A program made the translations under genes and the position numbers. Source: Micromonospora sp. WMMD812 (GTDB taxonomy: Bacteria > Actinomycetota > Actinomycetes > Mycobacteriales > Micromonosporaceae). From it: a stretch of DNA of 64,000 bases. This document shows positions 35,880 through 44,388 of this stretch, in pieces (position 1 is the stretch's first letter; every line of letters starts with the position of its first letter). The notes under the pieces are model-generated. The model had not been told where the DNA came from. It saw only the letters and a list, made by a program, of their open reading frames with translations, and searched no databases. The stretch is from the NCBI RefSeq assembly GCF_027497215.1, contig NZ_CP114904.1, positions 62,001 to 126,000 of the forward strand, given 5' to 3'.

Positions 35880-36440
35880 ATGACCACTCCGGCCCCGGTC
35901 GTCGCCGCCACCACCCGTCGCCTCGCCCAGCTGGTCGAGGAGGTGCGGGACGTGGTGGACCGCGGGCTGCCGCCGGACCTGACCGCGTACCTGGTGGGGG
36001 AGCGACTCGCCCCGCACCTGGGCGCGTCCGACCTGCTCACACCGCAGCAGTACGAAGGTGACCCGGACCACTACCGGCAGCACCTCTTGCACGCGGAGCG
36101 TGACGGCGCGTTCTCGATCGTGGCGCTGGTCTGGCTCCCCGGGCAGCGCACCGCGATCCACGACCACGTCGCCTGGTGCGTCACCGGGGTGCACCAGGGC
36201 GAGGAGCACGAGCGGCGCTTCCGCCTGGTCTCCGACGGCACCGCCGCCCGGCTCGTCGCGACGCAGGACGTCGTCAACCGGCAGGGCGAGGTGTGCGGCT
36301 TCGCCCCGCCCGGCGACATCCACCGGGTCTGGAACGGGGGCGACGGCAAGGCCGTGTCCCTGCACATCTACGGAGCGGACATCTCCCGCCTCGGGTCCAG
36401 TGTCCGCCGGGTGTACGAGCAGCGGACCGACGAGTCGTGA
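35880..36440 (+). CDS. Cysteine dioxygenase family protein (cupin)
   Basis: 186 residues. The cupin core has QRTAIHDHVAWCVTGVHQGEEHERRF, supplying two of the iron-binding His residues, and a distal His in PPGDIHRVWNGG. Expected reaction: L-cysteine + O2 to cysteine sulfinate, which then yields sulfite. The ATG at 35880 is chosen because the conserved region begins just after. The stop overlaps the GTG of the next gene (GTGA), so the dioxygenase and exporter are coupled. Bacterial relatives include other thiol dioxygenases, so the exact thiol is not certain. Confidence 0.85.
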   Translation: MTTPAPVVAATTRRLAQLVEEVRDVVDRGLPPDLTAYLVGERLAPHLGASDLLTPQQYEGDPDHYRQHLLHAERDGAFSIVALVWLPGQRTAIHDHVAWCVTGVHQGEEHERRFRLVSDGTAARLVATQDVVNRQGEVCGFAPPGDIHRVWNGGDGKAVSLHIYGADISRLGSSVRRVYEQRTDES

Positions 36441-37621
36441 CGGGTTCGCCGGGTGCCGGTGCGGCGCTGATCAGGGCGACCCGCAGCGGACTCCTCCCGG
36501 GATCCCCCGCGCGGACCGGCGACGGCGATCGCCCCGGCCGGGCCGGCGACGGCCGTACGGGCGTCACGCCCCGGCCGGGCCGGGCGTGGATCCCGGGCGC
36601 CGGCACGGGTGTCCTGCCCGGGCTGATCCTCGCGGCCGTGGGGGCCGCCGGCGCCTGGGCGGTGCACTGGGCACTGCCCGCCGTCCCGGCGCTGACCGCG
36701 GCAATCGTGCTCGGCATCACCGCCGCCCACCTGCCCCGGGTCCGTGACCGGGTGCGAGGTGTGGCCCGACCAGGTCTGAGCGTCGCGGGCAAGCGGTTGA
36801 TGCGGATCGGCATCGTGCTGCTCGGGCTCAAGCTGAGCGTGCAGGACGTCCGCGCGCTTGGGTGGCCGACCATGCTGATGGTGGTCGCGGTGGTGGCCGC
36901 GACGTTCGCCGGCACGTGGTGGCTGGGGCGTCGTCTCGGCCTGCCCGGCGACCAGCCGCTGCTGATCGCCGCCGGTTACTCGATCTGCGGCGCCTCCGCG
37001 ATCGGCGCGGTCAGCGCGGCGACGGGCAGCGACGAGGAGGACGCCGCGTCCTCGGTCGCCCTGGTAACGCTCTGCGGCACGCTGGCCATCGCCGTGCTCC
37101 CGCTGCTGCAACACCCGCTCGGGCTCGACGACGCGCAGTTCGGACGCTGGGTCGGGGCGAGCGTGCACGACGTGGGGCAGGTCGTCGCCGCCGCGCAGAC
37201 CGCCAGCCCGGCGGCCCTCGGCGACGCCGTCCTGGTCAAGCTGATGCGGGTGGCGCTGCTCGCCCCACTGGTCGCCGTGGTGGTGCTTGGCCTGCGGCGG
37301 CGGGCGTCCGGCACGGGCCCGAACGGGCCGGGCGCGGCCGGCGGTCAGCCCGGCCGGAGGCCGTCGCCGGTGCCCCTGTTCGTCGTCGGCTTCCTCGTCA
37401 TGATCGGGCTGCGCAGCACCGGCTGGCTGCCCGAGGGCGTGCTCGCCGGCACCGGCCTGACGCAGGAGATCCTGCTCTCCGCGGCGCTGTTCGGACTCGG
37501 CAGCGCGGTGCACCTGCCCACGCTGGCCCGCACCGGCGGGCGGGCCGCTGCCCTGGGCCTGGGTTCCTGGGCGGTCGTCGCCGGGGTGTCGTACGCGGGC
37601 GTGCTCCTGACGACGTCCTGA
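36437..37621 (+). CDS. YeiH/UPF0324-family membrane transporter, putative sulfite or sulfate exporter
   Basis: 394 residues. After a hydrophilic N-terminal 55 residues come about ten hydrophobic helices. The family signature is visible: GLKLSVQDVRALG, LLIAAGYSICGASAIGAVSAATGSDEEDAASSVALVT and GASVHDVGQVVAAA. The coupling to cysteine dioxygenase (4-base overlap) and the upstream LysR gene suggest it exports sulfite or a related sulfur oxyanion formed during cysteine oxidation. The family's substrate is not firmly settled. Confidence 0.85.
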   Translation: MTGSPGAGAALIRATRSGLLPGSPARTGDGDRPGRAGDGRTGVTPRPGRAWIPGAGTGVLPGLILAAVGAAGAWAVHWALPAVPALTAAIVLGITAAHLPRVRDRVRGVARPGLSVAGKRLMRIGIVLLGLKLSVQDVRALGWPTMLMVVAVVAATFAGTWWLGRRLGLPGDQPLLIAAGYSICGASAIGAVSAATGSDEEDAASSVALVTLCGTLAIAVLPLLQHPLGLDDAQFGRWVGASVHDVGQVVAAAQTASPAALGDAVLVKLMRVALLAPLVAVVVLGLRRRASGTGPNGPGAAGGQPGRRPSPVPLFVVGFLVMIGLRSTGWLPEGVLAGTGLTQEILLSAALFGLGSAVHLPTLARTGGRAAALGLGSWAVVAGVSYAGVLLTTS

Positions 37622-37662
37622 CCTCCGGCAACCCGCGGCTGGCGCTACCGCCGGCGCGCGAC

Positions 37663-38676
37663 TCAACCGCGGGGGAGACCCCGGGCGGCCAGTTCGGTGG
37701 GGATCAGCAGGTTGCGCGGTGCGGAACGGTCGCCCTCGATCCGGCGGAAGAGCAGTTCGGCGGCCCTACGCGCCAGCCTGCGGGTGTCGTACGCGATCAC
37801 CGTGAGCGGATGCGGCAGCAGCCGGGCCACGTCGAAGTCGTCGAAACCGAGCAGGGCGGCGTCGCTGCCGCGCCGGTGGAGTTCCTCCACCGCCCCGAGC
37901 GTGATCCGGTTGTTGAGGCCGAAGAAGGCGGTCGGCGGGTCGGGCTGGTCGAGTAGTTCACCGACGACCCGGGCCGCGGTCGCCGGATCCCGGACGCCGT
38001 CGCGGACCAGCCGGTCGTCGTACGCCACGCCGGCCGCCGCCAGCGCCTCCCGCGCTCCGGCGAGCCGTTCCCGCATGGTGTAGACGCTGGTCGAGTCGAG
38101 CAGGATGGCGACCCGCCGGTGCCCCTCCCCGAGCAGGCGGTCGATCCCGTTCCGGGCACCTCCCCGGTTGTCGAGCAGCACGGTGTCGGCGGGCAGCCCG
38201 CCGGCGGGCCGGTCGAGGAAGACCACCGGGGTCCCGAGTTCCACCTCCGCCTCCAGGAACGAGTGGTCGGTGCCGGCCGGGACCACGAGGAGGCCGTCGA
38301 CCCGGCGGGCACAGAGATCGCTCAGGATTTCCTGCTCCCGGGACGGATCCTCCTCGGAGCTACCGATGATCAGCATCGTGTCGTGGGCGCGGGCGACCTC
38401 GGCGACGGTGCCGGCGATGGCGGCGTAGAACGGGTTGGCGATCTCCTCGATGAGCAGGCCGATCGTGGCGGTGGTCTGGCCGGAGCGCAGCGAACTCGCC
38501 AGGTGGTTGCGGCGGAAGCCCAGCTCGGCGGCGGCGGCCAGAACCCGCTCGGCCAGCTCCGGCTGCACGTGGGGCGCCTTGTTCACGACCCGGGAGACCG
38601 TCTTCAGGCTCACCCCGGCCAGGGCGGCCACGTCCACCATGGTGGGTCGTTTCGCGCGGGTGAGGTCGCTGGTCAC
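37663..38676 (-). CDS. LacI-family transcriptional repressor
   Basis: 337 residues. The LacI helix-turn-helix and hinge are at about residues 10-62 (TMVDVAALAGVSLKTVSRVVNKAPHVQPELAERVLAAAAELGFRRNHLASSLRSG), followed by a periplasmic-binding-protein-like effector domain. The start is the GTG at 38676. It is divergent from the GH2 gene, with a perfect CG-centred palindrome typical of LacI operators in the gap. The ligand is probably a sugar released by the GH2 enzyme or taken up by the importer at 44-48 kb, whose promoter carries the same operator word. Confidence 0.93.
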   Translation of the reverse strand: MTSDLTRAKRPTMVDVAALAGVSLKTVSRVVNKAPHVQPELAERVLAAAAELGFRRNHLASSLRSGQTTATIGLLIEEIANPFYAAIAGTVAEVARAHDTMLIIGSSEEDPSREQEILSDLCARRVDGLLVVPAGTDHSFLEAEVELGTPVVFLDRPAGGLPADTVLLDNRGGARNGIDRLLGEGHRRVAILLDSTSVYTMRERLAGAREALAAAGVAYDDRLVRDGVRDPATAARVVGELLDQPDPPTAFFGLNNRITLGAVEELHRRGSDAALLGFDDFDVARLLPHPLTVIAYDTRRLARRAAELLFRRIEGDRSAPRNLLIPTELAARGLPRG

Positions 38677-38843
38677 GCGAGAACCTTACCGCCGGCCGGG
38701 TGATCCTCCGCGACTCGTCGACGCCGTCCCGCCGGCCGTCGTCGCCATCGACGATCTGCACGAAGACGCGCGCCGTTCGCGCCCGCTGCGCCGTTGCGGC
38801 CGGAAACTCACCGCGACTTCGGCAGCACGTCGGACACGAAGTC

Positions 38844-38888
38844 TTGACACGTCTGACACCTCTCGCGACGATCTGACAACGTTGTCAG
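38844..38888 (+). promoter_or_regulatory. GH2 promoter with LacI operator CTGACAACGTTGTCAG
   Basis: TTGACA (38844-38849), 17 bases, GACGAT (38867-38872), then the perfect 16-base palindrome CTGACAACGTTGTCAG (38873-38888) directly after the -10 box. The CG centre and position fit repression by the divergently encoded LacI protein. The 12-base core GACAACGTTGTC recurs at 48601-48612. Confidence 0.75.
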
Positions 38889-38906
38889 TTTGCCCGGGAG
38901 GCATGA

Positions 38907-41900
38907 ATGCCCGAGTCGCCGTCCGTATCGCGCCGCACCTTCCTGTCCACCGGGGCCACACTTCTCGCGTCGTTCGGCGTGACCGCGGTCCTGCCGGACG
39001 CCATCGCGTCCGCGGCCCCCGCGACGACGCCGCCGCCCACCGACCTCGCCCGGTACCGGCCGGTGGCGGTCTCCTCGACGGACTACGCGCCGACGCCCGC
39101 CGCGTTCGCCGTGGACGGGCTGCCGCAGGTCGGCGTGCGGGGCAGTGGGTGGCGGGCCGCCCCCGGCGGTCCGCAGTGGATCTCGGTGGACCTGCAGGCC
39201 CTGTGCCGTGTCGAGGCGGTCACCCTGGTCTTCGAGGCCACGCTCGCCGACGGGCCGTTCGACGGCGACTACACGCACACCGACGGTGACGAGATCCTGT
39301 CCAGCGCCGCGGTCGCGTACCGGATCGAGGTCTCCTCGGACGGGCACACCTGGCGGTCGGTCCACGAGACCGGCGACGGCCTGGGCGGCGTCCAGGCGAT
39401 CCGGCTGCCCGAGCCGGTCGACGCCCGCTGGGTCCGGATGACCGCCACCAAGCGGTCGAACAGCAACCCGGTCGGGCTCAACGGTTTCCAGGTCTACGGC
39501 ACCGCCCTCGGCACGCGCCCGGCGGCCGAGGGTTGGACCAGTTGGGAGCGCGGTAACACCCGGCCCGTACCCGAGCTGAGAGTCGCCGCCGACGGCAGCG
39601 TGCCGCTCGAGTCCGGCTGGGCCCTGACGATGGACGACTTCGCCGGCGGCGCCGACGGCGCCGTCCTGTCCTCTCCCGGCGTCGACGTACGCGACTGGCT
39701 GCCCGCGACCGTGCCGGGCACCGTACTGGGCACCCTCGTCGAGCGGGGGTACCTGCCCGACCCGGTCTCCGGCTTCAACAACCTGCGCATCCCCGAGGCG
39801 CTGTCCCGGCACAGCTGGTGGTACCGGCGGGCGCTGCGGCTGCCCCGGGGCCTGGACACCTCGCCCGGCCGCCACGTCTGGCTCGAATTCGACGGCATCA
39901 ACCACGAGGCCACCACCTGGGTCAACGGCAAGCAGGTCGGCGCCGTCGCGCACCCGTTCGCCCGGGCCGCCTACGACATCACCGACGCCCTGGCCGGCCA
40001 CTCCGAGCACGTCGTCGCCGTCCGGGTCACCCCGATGCCGCACCCCGGCACGCCCGGCGACAAGGGCACCGACGGCCGCACCTTCCTCCAGTCGGCCAAC
40101 CACTACCTCGACGCGCCGACCTACCTGGCCGTGTCGGGCTGGGACTGGATGCCCGCCGTCCGCGACCGCGTCAGCGGCCTCTGGGACCACGTGCGGCTGC
40201 GCAGCACCGGCGCCGCGGTGGTCGGCGACCCGTACGTGAAGACCATGCTGCCGAAGCTGCCGGACACCCGCTCGGCCGAGGTCACCATCGCCGTGCCGGT
40301 GCGCAACGCCGCCGACACCGCCACCACGGTGACCGTCCGCGCGCAGTTCGACAAGGTCAAGGTCGAGCAGACGGTGACCGTGCCGGCCCGCGGGACCACC
40401 ACCGTCGCGTTCGCCCCGGACCGGTTCCGCGCGCTGCGGCTGACCGAGCCCAGGCTCTGGTGGCCCAACGGCTACGGCGAACCCCACCTCCACGACCTCG
40501 CGATCACCGCCACCGTCCAGGGCCGGATCAGCGACCGGCGCGGCGTCCGCTTCGGCATCCGGGAGTTCGGCTACGACTGGCACCAGCCGATCCAGATCTC
40601 GCCGCCCGGCACGCCTCCGCTGGAGTTCGTCGGCGGCGCGGCGACCCAGACGGTCACCTTCGACCGGCGGCGTGCCCGGCACGTCCGCATCCAGGGCGGC
40701 CAGCGCGCGACCGGCTGGGGCATCTCGATGTGGTCGCTGTCGGTCGCCGACGGCGACGGCGCCGACCTGGCCCGGGGCCGCACCGCCAGCGCCTCCTCGG
40801 CGGAGAACGACAGCAACGTCGCCGGCAACGTCGTCGACGGCGACCCGGGCACCCGCTGGGCGTCGAAGTACGAGGACGACCAGTGGATCCAGGTCGACCT
40901 CGGCGCCGCCGTCGACTTCGACCGTGTCACCGTCGTCTGGGAGCAGGCGTACGCGCTCGACTACCGCGTCCAGGTCTCCGACGACGGGGACACCTGGACC
41001 GACGTGACGTCGGTCAGCAACGAGACCCCGCTCGGCAGCCGGGCGACCCAGGTCGAGACCTTCCCCGCGCAGACCGCCCGGCACCTGCGCATCCAGGCCG
41101 GCACCCGGGCCACCTCGTGGGGTGTCTCGATGTGGACGCTCTCCGTGCGGCGGCAGGCCCAGCCGGACGTCGACCTGGCCCTGCATGCCACCGCGACCGC
41201 CTCGTCCTCCGACGGCGACTCGAACGGCCCGGACCGGGCCGTCGACGGCAACCCGCGTACCCGCTGGTCGTCGAAGTACGAGGACGACCAGTGGATCCAG
41301 GTCGACCTGGGCGCGCCGGTCACCTTCGACCAGGTCAGCATCGTCTGGGAACAGGCCTACGCCCGGGAGTTCGTCATCCAGGTCTCCGACGACGGGCAGC
41401 GATGGACCGACGTCAAGTCGGTCAGCAACAAGATCACCGAACTCAAGATCACCGTCAACGGGGTGCCGGTCTTCGCCCGGGGCGGCAACTGGGGCTGGGA
41501 CGAGCTGCTGCGCCGCGTGCTGCCGGACCGGCTCGCCGACACCGTCGAGATGCACCGCGACATGAACTTCACGATGATCCGCAATTGGCTCGGCAGCAGC
41601 AACCGCGAGGAGCTGTACCGGGCCTGCGACGAGCAGGGCATCCTGGTCTGGAACGACTTCTGGCAGGCCGGCCAGTTCCTGCCCGACCCGCCCGGCTACG
41701 TCGACATCGCCGCCGACACGATCCGCCGGTTCCGCCACCATCCGAGCATCGTCGTGTGGTGCGGGGCGAACGAGGGCGACCCGCCGCCGATCGTCAACGC
41801 GGGGCTCGCGCGGGCCGTCGCCGACGAGCACCCGGAGATCCTCTACATCCCCAACTCCGCGGCCGGCATCGTCAGCGGACGCGGGCCGTACCACTGGGTC

Positions 41901-42938
41901 GACCCGGCGACGTACGTCGACAACACGATCTACGAGGCCGACTCCTTCGGCTTCCACACCGAGATCGGCATGCCGGTCGTGTCGGTCGTCGAAAGCATGC
42001 GCAACCTCGTCGGCGACCAACCGGAGTGGCCGATCAGCGAGGTGTGGAACCACCACGACTGGTCGACCATCGGCAACCAACGGGTCGGCACCTACCAGGC
42101 GGCGATCGACGCCCGGCTCGGCGAGTCCGGCTCGCTGGAGGAGTTCGCCACCCGGGCGCAGTTCGTCAACTACGAGAGCCACCGCGCGATGTTCGAGGCG
42201 TGGAACGCCAACCTGTGGCAGGACGCGACCGGCCTGCTGCTGTGGATGTCGCACCCGGCCTGGCACAGCACCGTCTGGCAGACGTACGACTACGACCTCG
42301 ACGTGAACGGCGCCTACTTCGGCTCCCGCAAGGCCTGCGAGCCGCTGCACGTCCAGGCCGACCCCGGCACCTGGCGGGTCCGGGCGGTCAACCACACCGC
42401 CGCCGCCCTCACCGGCGCCACCGTCACCGCCCGCCGGTACGATCTCCGGGGCCGTCCGCTGGGCGCGTCCCAGCGCCAGCGGGTGACCGTCGCGCCCTCG
42501 TCCACCTCGACCGCGTTCGCGCTCGCCGCGCCGGACGGGGCCGGGCTGCACCTGATCCGGCTGGAGCTGCGGGACAGCCGCGACCGGCTGCTGTCGGAGA
42601 ACACCTACTGGCGGTACGGAGCCGCCGAGGAGATGCGGGCGCTCAACGACCTGGCGCCGAGCCGGCTGTCGACGAAGACCGGCGCCGTACGCTCCACCGC
42701 CGGCCGGGCCACGGTGGTCACGACCGTACGCAACACCGGTGACAGCGTCGCCGCGCTGGTCCGCTTGAGCGTCCGTGACTCCGAGGGCAACCGGGTCCTG
42801 CCCGCCCGCTACGACGACAACTACTTCTGGCTCCTGCCGGGCGAGGAGCGTCGGGTGGGCATCTCCTGGCCGGAGCGGCCGCACACGCCGCGGCAGGTCC
42901 GGGTGACGGCGCGGGCGTACAACTCGGCCGGTCACTAG
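38907..42938 (+). CDS. Secreted GH2 exo-glycosidase (exo-beta-glucosaminidase/mannosidase-like) with inserted discoidin modules
   Basis: 1343 residues. A twin-arginine signal (SRRTFLSTGATLLASFG) leads to a discoidin/F5-8C-like module (about 40-200) and the GH2 sugar-binding and Ig-like domains (about 215-555). At about 560-840, where the TIM barrel should start, discoidin sequence is inserted; the barrel resumes with VNGVPVFARGGNWGWDELL (about 848). Catalytic residues look intact: acid/base Glu956 in WCGANEGD and nucleophile Glu1019 in FHTEIG. C-terminal Ig-like domains close the protein. It resembles actinomycete exo-beta-D-glucosaminidases, but mannosidase or another exo-activity is possible. 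The ATG at 38907 has GGGAGG 5 bases upstream. Controlled by the LacI operator just before it. Confidence 0.85.
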   Translation: MPESPSVSRRTFLSTGATLLASFGVTAVLPDAIASAAPATTPPPTDLARYRPVAVSSTDYAPTPAAFAVDGLPQVGVRGSGWRAAPGGPQWISVDLQALCRVEAVTLVFEATLADGPFDGDYTHTDGDEILSSAAVAYRIEVSSDGHTWRSVHETGDGLGGVQAIRLPEPVDARWVRMTATKRSNSNPVGLNGFQVYGTALGTRPAAEGWTSWERGNTRPVPELRVAADGSVPLESGWALTMDDFAGGADGAVLSSPGVDVRDWLPATVPGTVLGTLVERGYLPDPVSGFNNLRIPEALSRHSWWYRRALRLPRGLDTSPGRHVWLEFDGINHEATTWVNGKQVGAVAHPFARAAYDITDALAGHSEHVVAVRVTPMPHPGTPGDKGTDGRTFLQSANHYLDAPTYLAVSGWDWMPAVRDRVSGLWDHVRLRSTGAAVVGDPYVKTMLPKLPDTRSAEVTIAVPVRNAADTATTVTVRAQFDKVKVEQTVTVPARGTTTVAFAPDRFRALRLTEPRLWWPNGYGEPHLHDLAITATVQGRISDRRGVRFGIREFGYDWHQPIQISPPGTPPLEFVGGAATQTVTFDRRRARHVRIQGGQRATGWGISMWSLSVADGDGADLARGRTASASSAENDSNVAGNVVDGDPGTRWASKYEDDQWIQVDLGAAVDFDRVTVVWEQAYALDYRVQVSDDGDTWTDVTSVSNETPLGSRATQVETFPAQTARHLRIQAGTRATSWGVSMWTLSVRRQAQPDVDLALHATATASSSDGDSNGPDRAVDGNPRTRWSSKYEDDQWIQVDLGAPVTFDQVSIVWEQAYAREFVIQVSDDGQRWTDVKSVSNKITELKITVNGVPVFARGGNWGWDELLRRVLPDRLADTVEMHRDMNFTMIRNWLGSSNREELYRACDEQGILVWNDFWQAGQFLPDPPGYVDIAADTIRRFRHHPSIVVWCGANEGDPPPIVNAGLARAVADEHPEILYIPNSAAGIVSGRGPYHWVDPATYVDNTIYEADSFGFHTEIGMPVVSVVESMRNLVGDQPEWPISEVWNHHDWSTIGNQRVGTYQAAIDARLGESGSLEEFATRAQFVNYESHRAMFEAWNANLWQDATGLLLWMSHPAWHSTVWQTYDYDLDVNGAYFGSRKACEPLHVQADPGTWRVRAVNHTAAALTGATVTARRYDLRGRPLGASQRQRVTVAPSSTSTAFALAAPDGAGLHLIRLELRDSRDRLLSENTYWRYGAAEEMRALNDLAPSRLSTKTGAVRSTAGRATVVTTVRNTGDSVAALVRLSVRDSEGNRVLPARYDDNYFWLLPGEERRVGISWPERPHTPRQVRVTARAYNSAGH
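40862..41310. repeat. Direct DNA repeat within the inserted discoidin modules
   Basis: About 38 bases encoding SKYEDDQWIQVDLG occur at about 40862-40899 and again at about 41273-41310 with almost no change (411-base period, 137 codons). The stretches beside them are also similar. This marks a tandem duplication of one discoidin module. Confidence 0.75.
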
Positions 42939-42949
42939 CCCGGCGATCG

Positions 42950-42981
42950 CCCGCGGCCACCGGCGACCCGGTGACCGCGGG
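42950..42981. terminator. Bidirectional terminator between GH2 and ROK genes
   Basis: A 14-base stem (42950-42963 with 42968-42981, one mismatch) around CGAC, 12 bases after the GH2 stop and 56 bases from the convergent ROK stop. Confidence 0.75.
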
Positions 42982-43037
42982 CGCCGTCGCGGCCGGCCGC
43001 GCACCGGCCGGCCGCCCACGCCGCCCCGTCGTGCGGG

Positions 43038-44279
43038 TCAGCCCGGGACGCCGACGTTGAGCGGGTCGGCCAGCAGGCGCTCGAAGGCAAGTTCGGCGGC
43101 GCCGATCAGGGCGGCGTCACAGCCGAGCGCCGCCGTGCGCAACTGCACCTGCGGCCAGGACGTGGGCAGCGCCAGCTCGTCCAGGCGGCGGCGCACCGTG
43201 TCCGACGCGGCGGCGTAGATGTCCCGCAGGGAGCCGCCGAGCACTACGGCGTCCGGGTTGATGATGTTGATCAGATTGGCCACGCCGAAGCCGAGCCACT
43301 CGGCGACCTTGTGGACGGCGGCCTGGGCGGTGGGTTCGCCGTCCGCGGCCGCGCGAAGGACCTCGAGGGCCGCGCCCGACGCTCCCGGCTCCCGGCCGGC
43401 GTGCCGCAGCAACGCCTCCTCGCCGATCTCGGTGACCCAGCAGCCGCGGGAGCCGCACCAGCACGGCCGGCCGTCGGGGTTGACGACCATGTGGCCCACC
43501 TTGCCACTGTGTCCCCGGTGGCCGACGACGAGCCGGCCGTCGATGATGAGTCCGGCGCTGACGCCGAGGTCGCCGTGCAGGTACACGAGATTGCCGCTGC
43601 CGGCGCCCGCGCCGCGGATGTGTTCCGCGAGGCCGGCGATGTCGGCGAGGTCGCCGGCCAGGAACGCCGGGCCGGCGCCGAACTCCGCCTCGAACGCGCC
43701 GCGGAGCGTCTCGTCAGGCCCACTGAAGCGGATCCGTCCGTCGCCGTCGCGGGCGGTGTCGGCCACGGCGACCGCCCCGCCCACGCAGAGCCCGTCGACT
43801 TCGACGTCGCGTTCCATCTCACGGACGAGGTCGGCGAGCGGGCCGACGGCGTCGACGGCGGACATTCCGCCGGGGCGGACGGTCTCGCGCAGGTCGAGGA
43901 TGCGGCCGCCGAGGCCGATGCGGGCGGCCCGTAGCCGCTCCGCCTCGATGCTGAGCGCCCGCGTGTAGACCCCTCCGGAGCGGGGGCTCACCACGAGCGA
44001 GGGGCGGCCGGCGCGGCGGGCGGTGCTGGGCGCCACCTCCTCGGTGACGAGGCCGGCGGCGACGAGGTCGCCGGCGAGCGCGCCGATGGTGCTGCGGTTG
44101 AGGCCGAGCCGGCTGGTCAGCTCGGCCCGGGTGGTCGGGCCGTGCACGTGGACGTAGCGCAGCACGGCGCCGAGGTTCTGCCGGCGGATCTCCTCCTGGC
44201 TGGCGCCGGGCGCCGTGGGCGCCGGGGAGTCCAGGGTCGGGCGGGCACGGGGGAGGCCGGACAGCGTGGGTTGCACCAT
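43038..44279 (-). CDS. ROK-family transcriptional regulator
   Basis: 413 residues. The N-terminal winged helix is at about 30-90 (RRQNLGAVLRYVHVHGPTTRAELTSRLGLNRSTIGALAGDLVAAGLV); the ROK sugar-kinase-like domain follows. The zinc motif is complete (CWCGSRGCW, about residue 270, preceded by GHMVVNPDG). Last in line behind the sugar ABC transporter, but separated from it by a strong hairpin, so it is probably expressed by read-through or from its own promoter. It likely senses the transported sugar. Confidence 0.9.
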   Translation of the reverse strand: MVQPTLSGLPRARPTLDSPAPTAPGASQEEIRRQNLGAVLRYVHVHGPTTRAELTSRLGLNRSTIGALAGDLVAAGLVTEEVAPSTARRAGRPSLVVSPRSGGVYTRALSIEAERLRAARIGLGGRILDLRETVRPGGMSAVDAVGPLADLVREMERDVEVDGLCVGGAVAVADTARDGDGRIRFSGPDETLRGAFEAEFGAGPAFLAGDLADIAGLAEHIRGAGAGSGNLVYLHGDLGVSAGLIIDGRLVVGHRGHSGKVGHMVVNPDGRPCWCGSRGCWVTEIGEEALLRHAGREPGASGAALEVLRAAADGEPTAQAAVHKVAEWLGFGVANLINIINPDAVVLGGSLRDIYAAASDTVRRRLDELALPTSWPQVQLRTAALGCDAALIGAAELAFERLLADPLNVGVPG

Positions 44280-44335
44280 GGTCGGCCTCCTCTCGTCTGG
44301 TGTTGTCCGGATGACTGGACGGAGCGCCAGACGAA

Positions 44336-44365
44336 GTCGGGTCCCGGAGGAATCCGGGACCCGAC
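44336..44365 (-). terminator. Strong hairpin between sugar-binding protein and ROK genes
   Basis: A perfect 12-base stem (44336-44347 with 44354-44365) around AGGAAT, 24 bases after the binding-protein stop. It should end or attenuate the transporter transcript, keeping the regulator low relative to the transporter. Confidence 0.8.
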
Positions 44366-44388
44366 GTCGTTCTGACTACCCCCGCTGC

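Noticed and set aside
38808..43019. Long minus-strand open frame opposite GH2
   Set aside because: Antisense shadow; codon-position GC and domain content support the plus strand.
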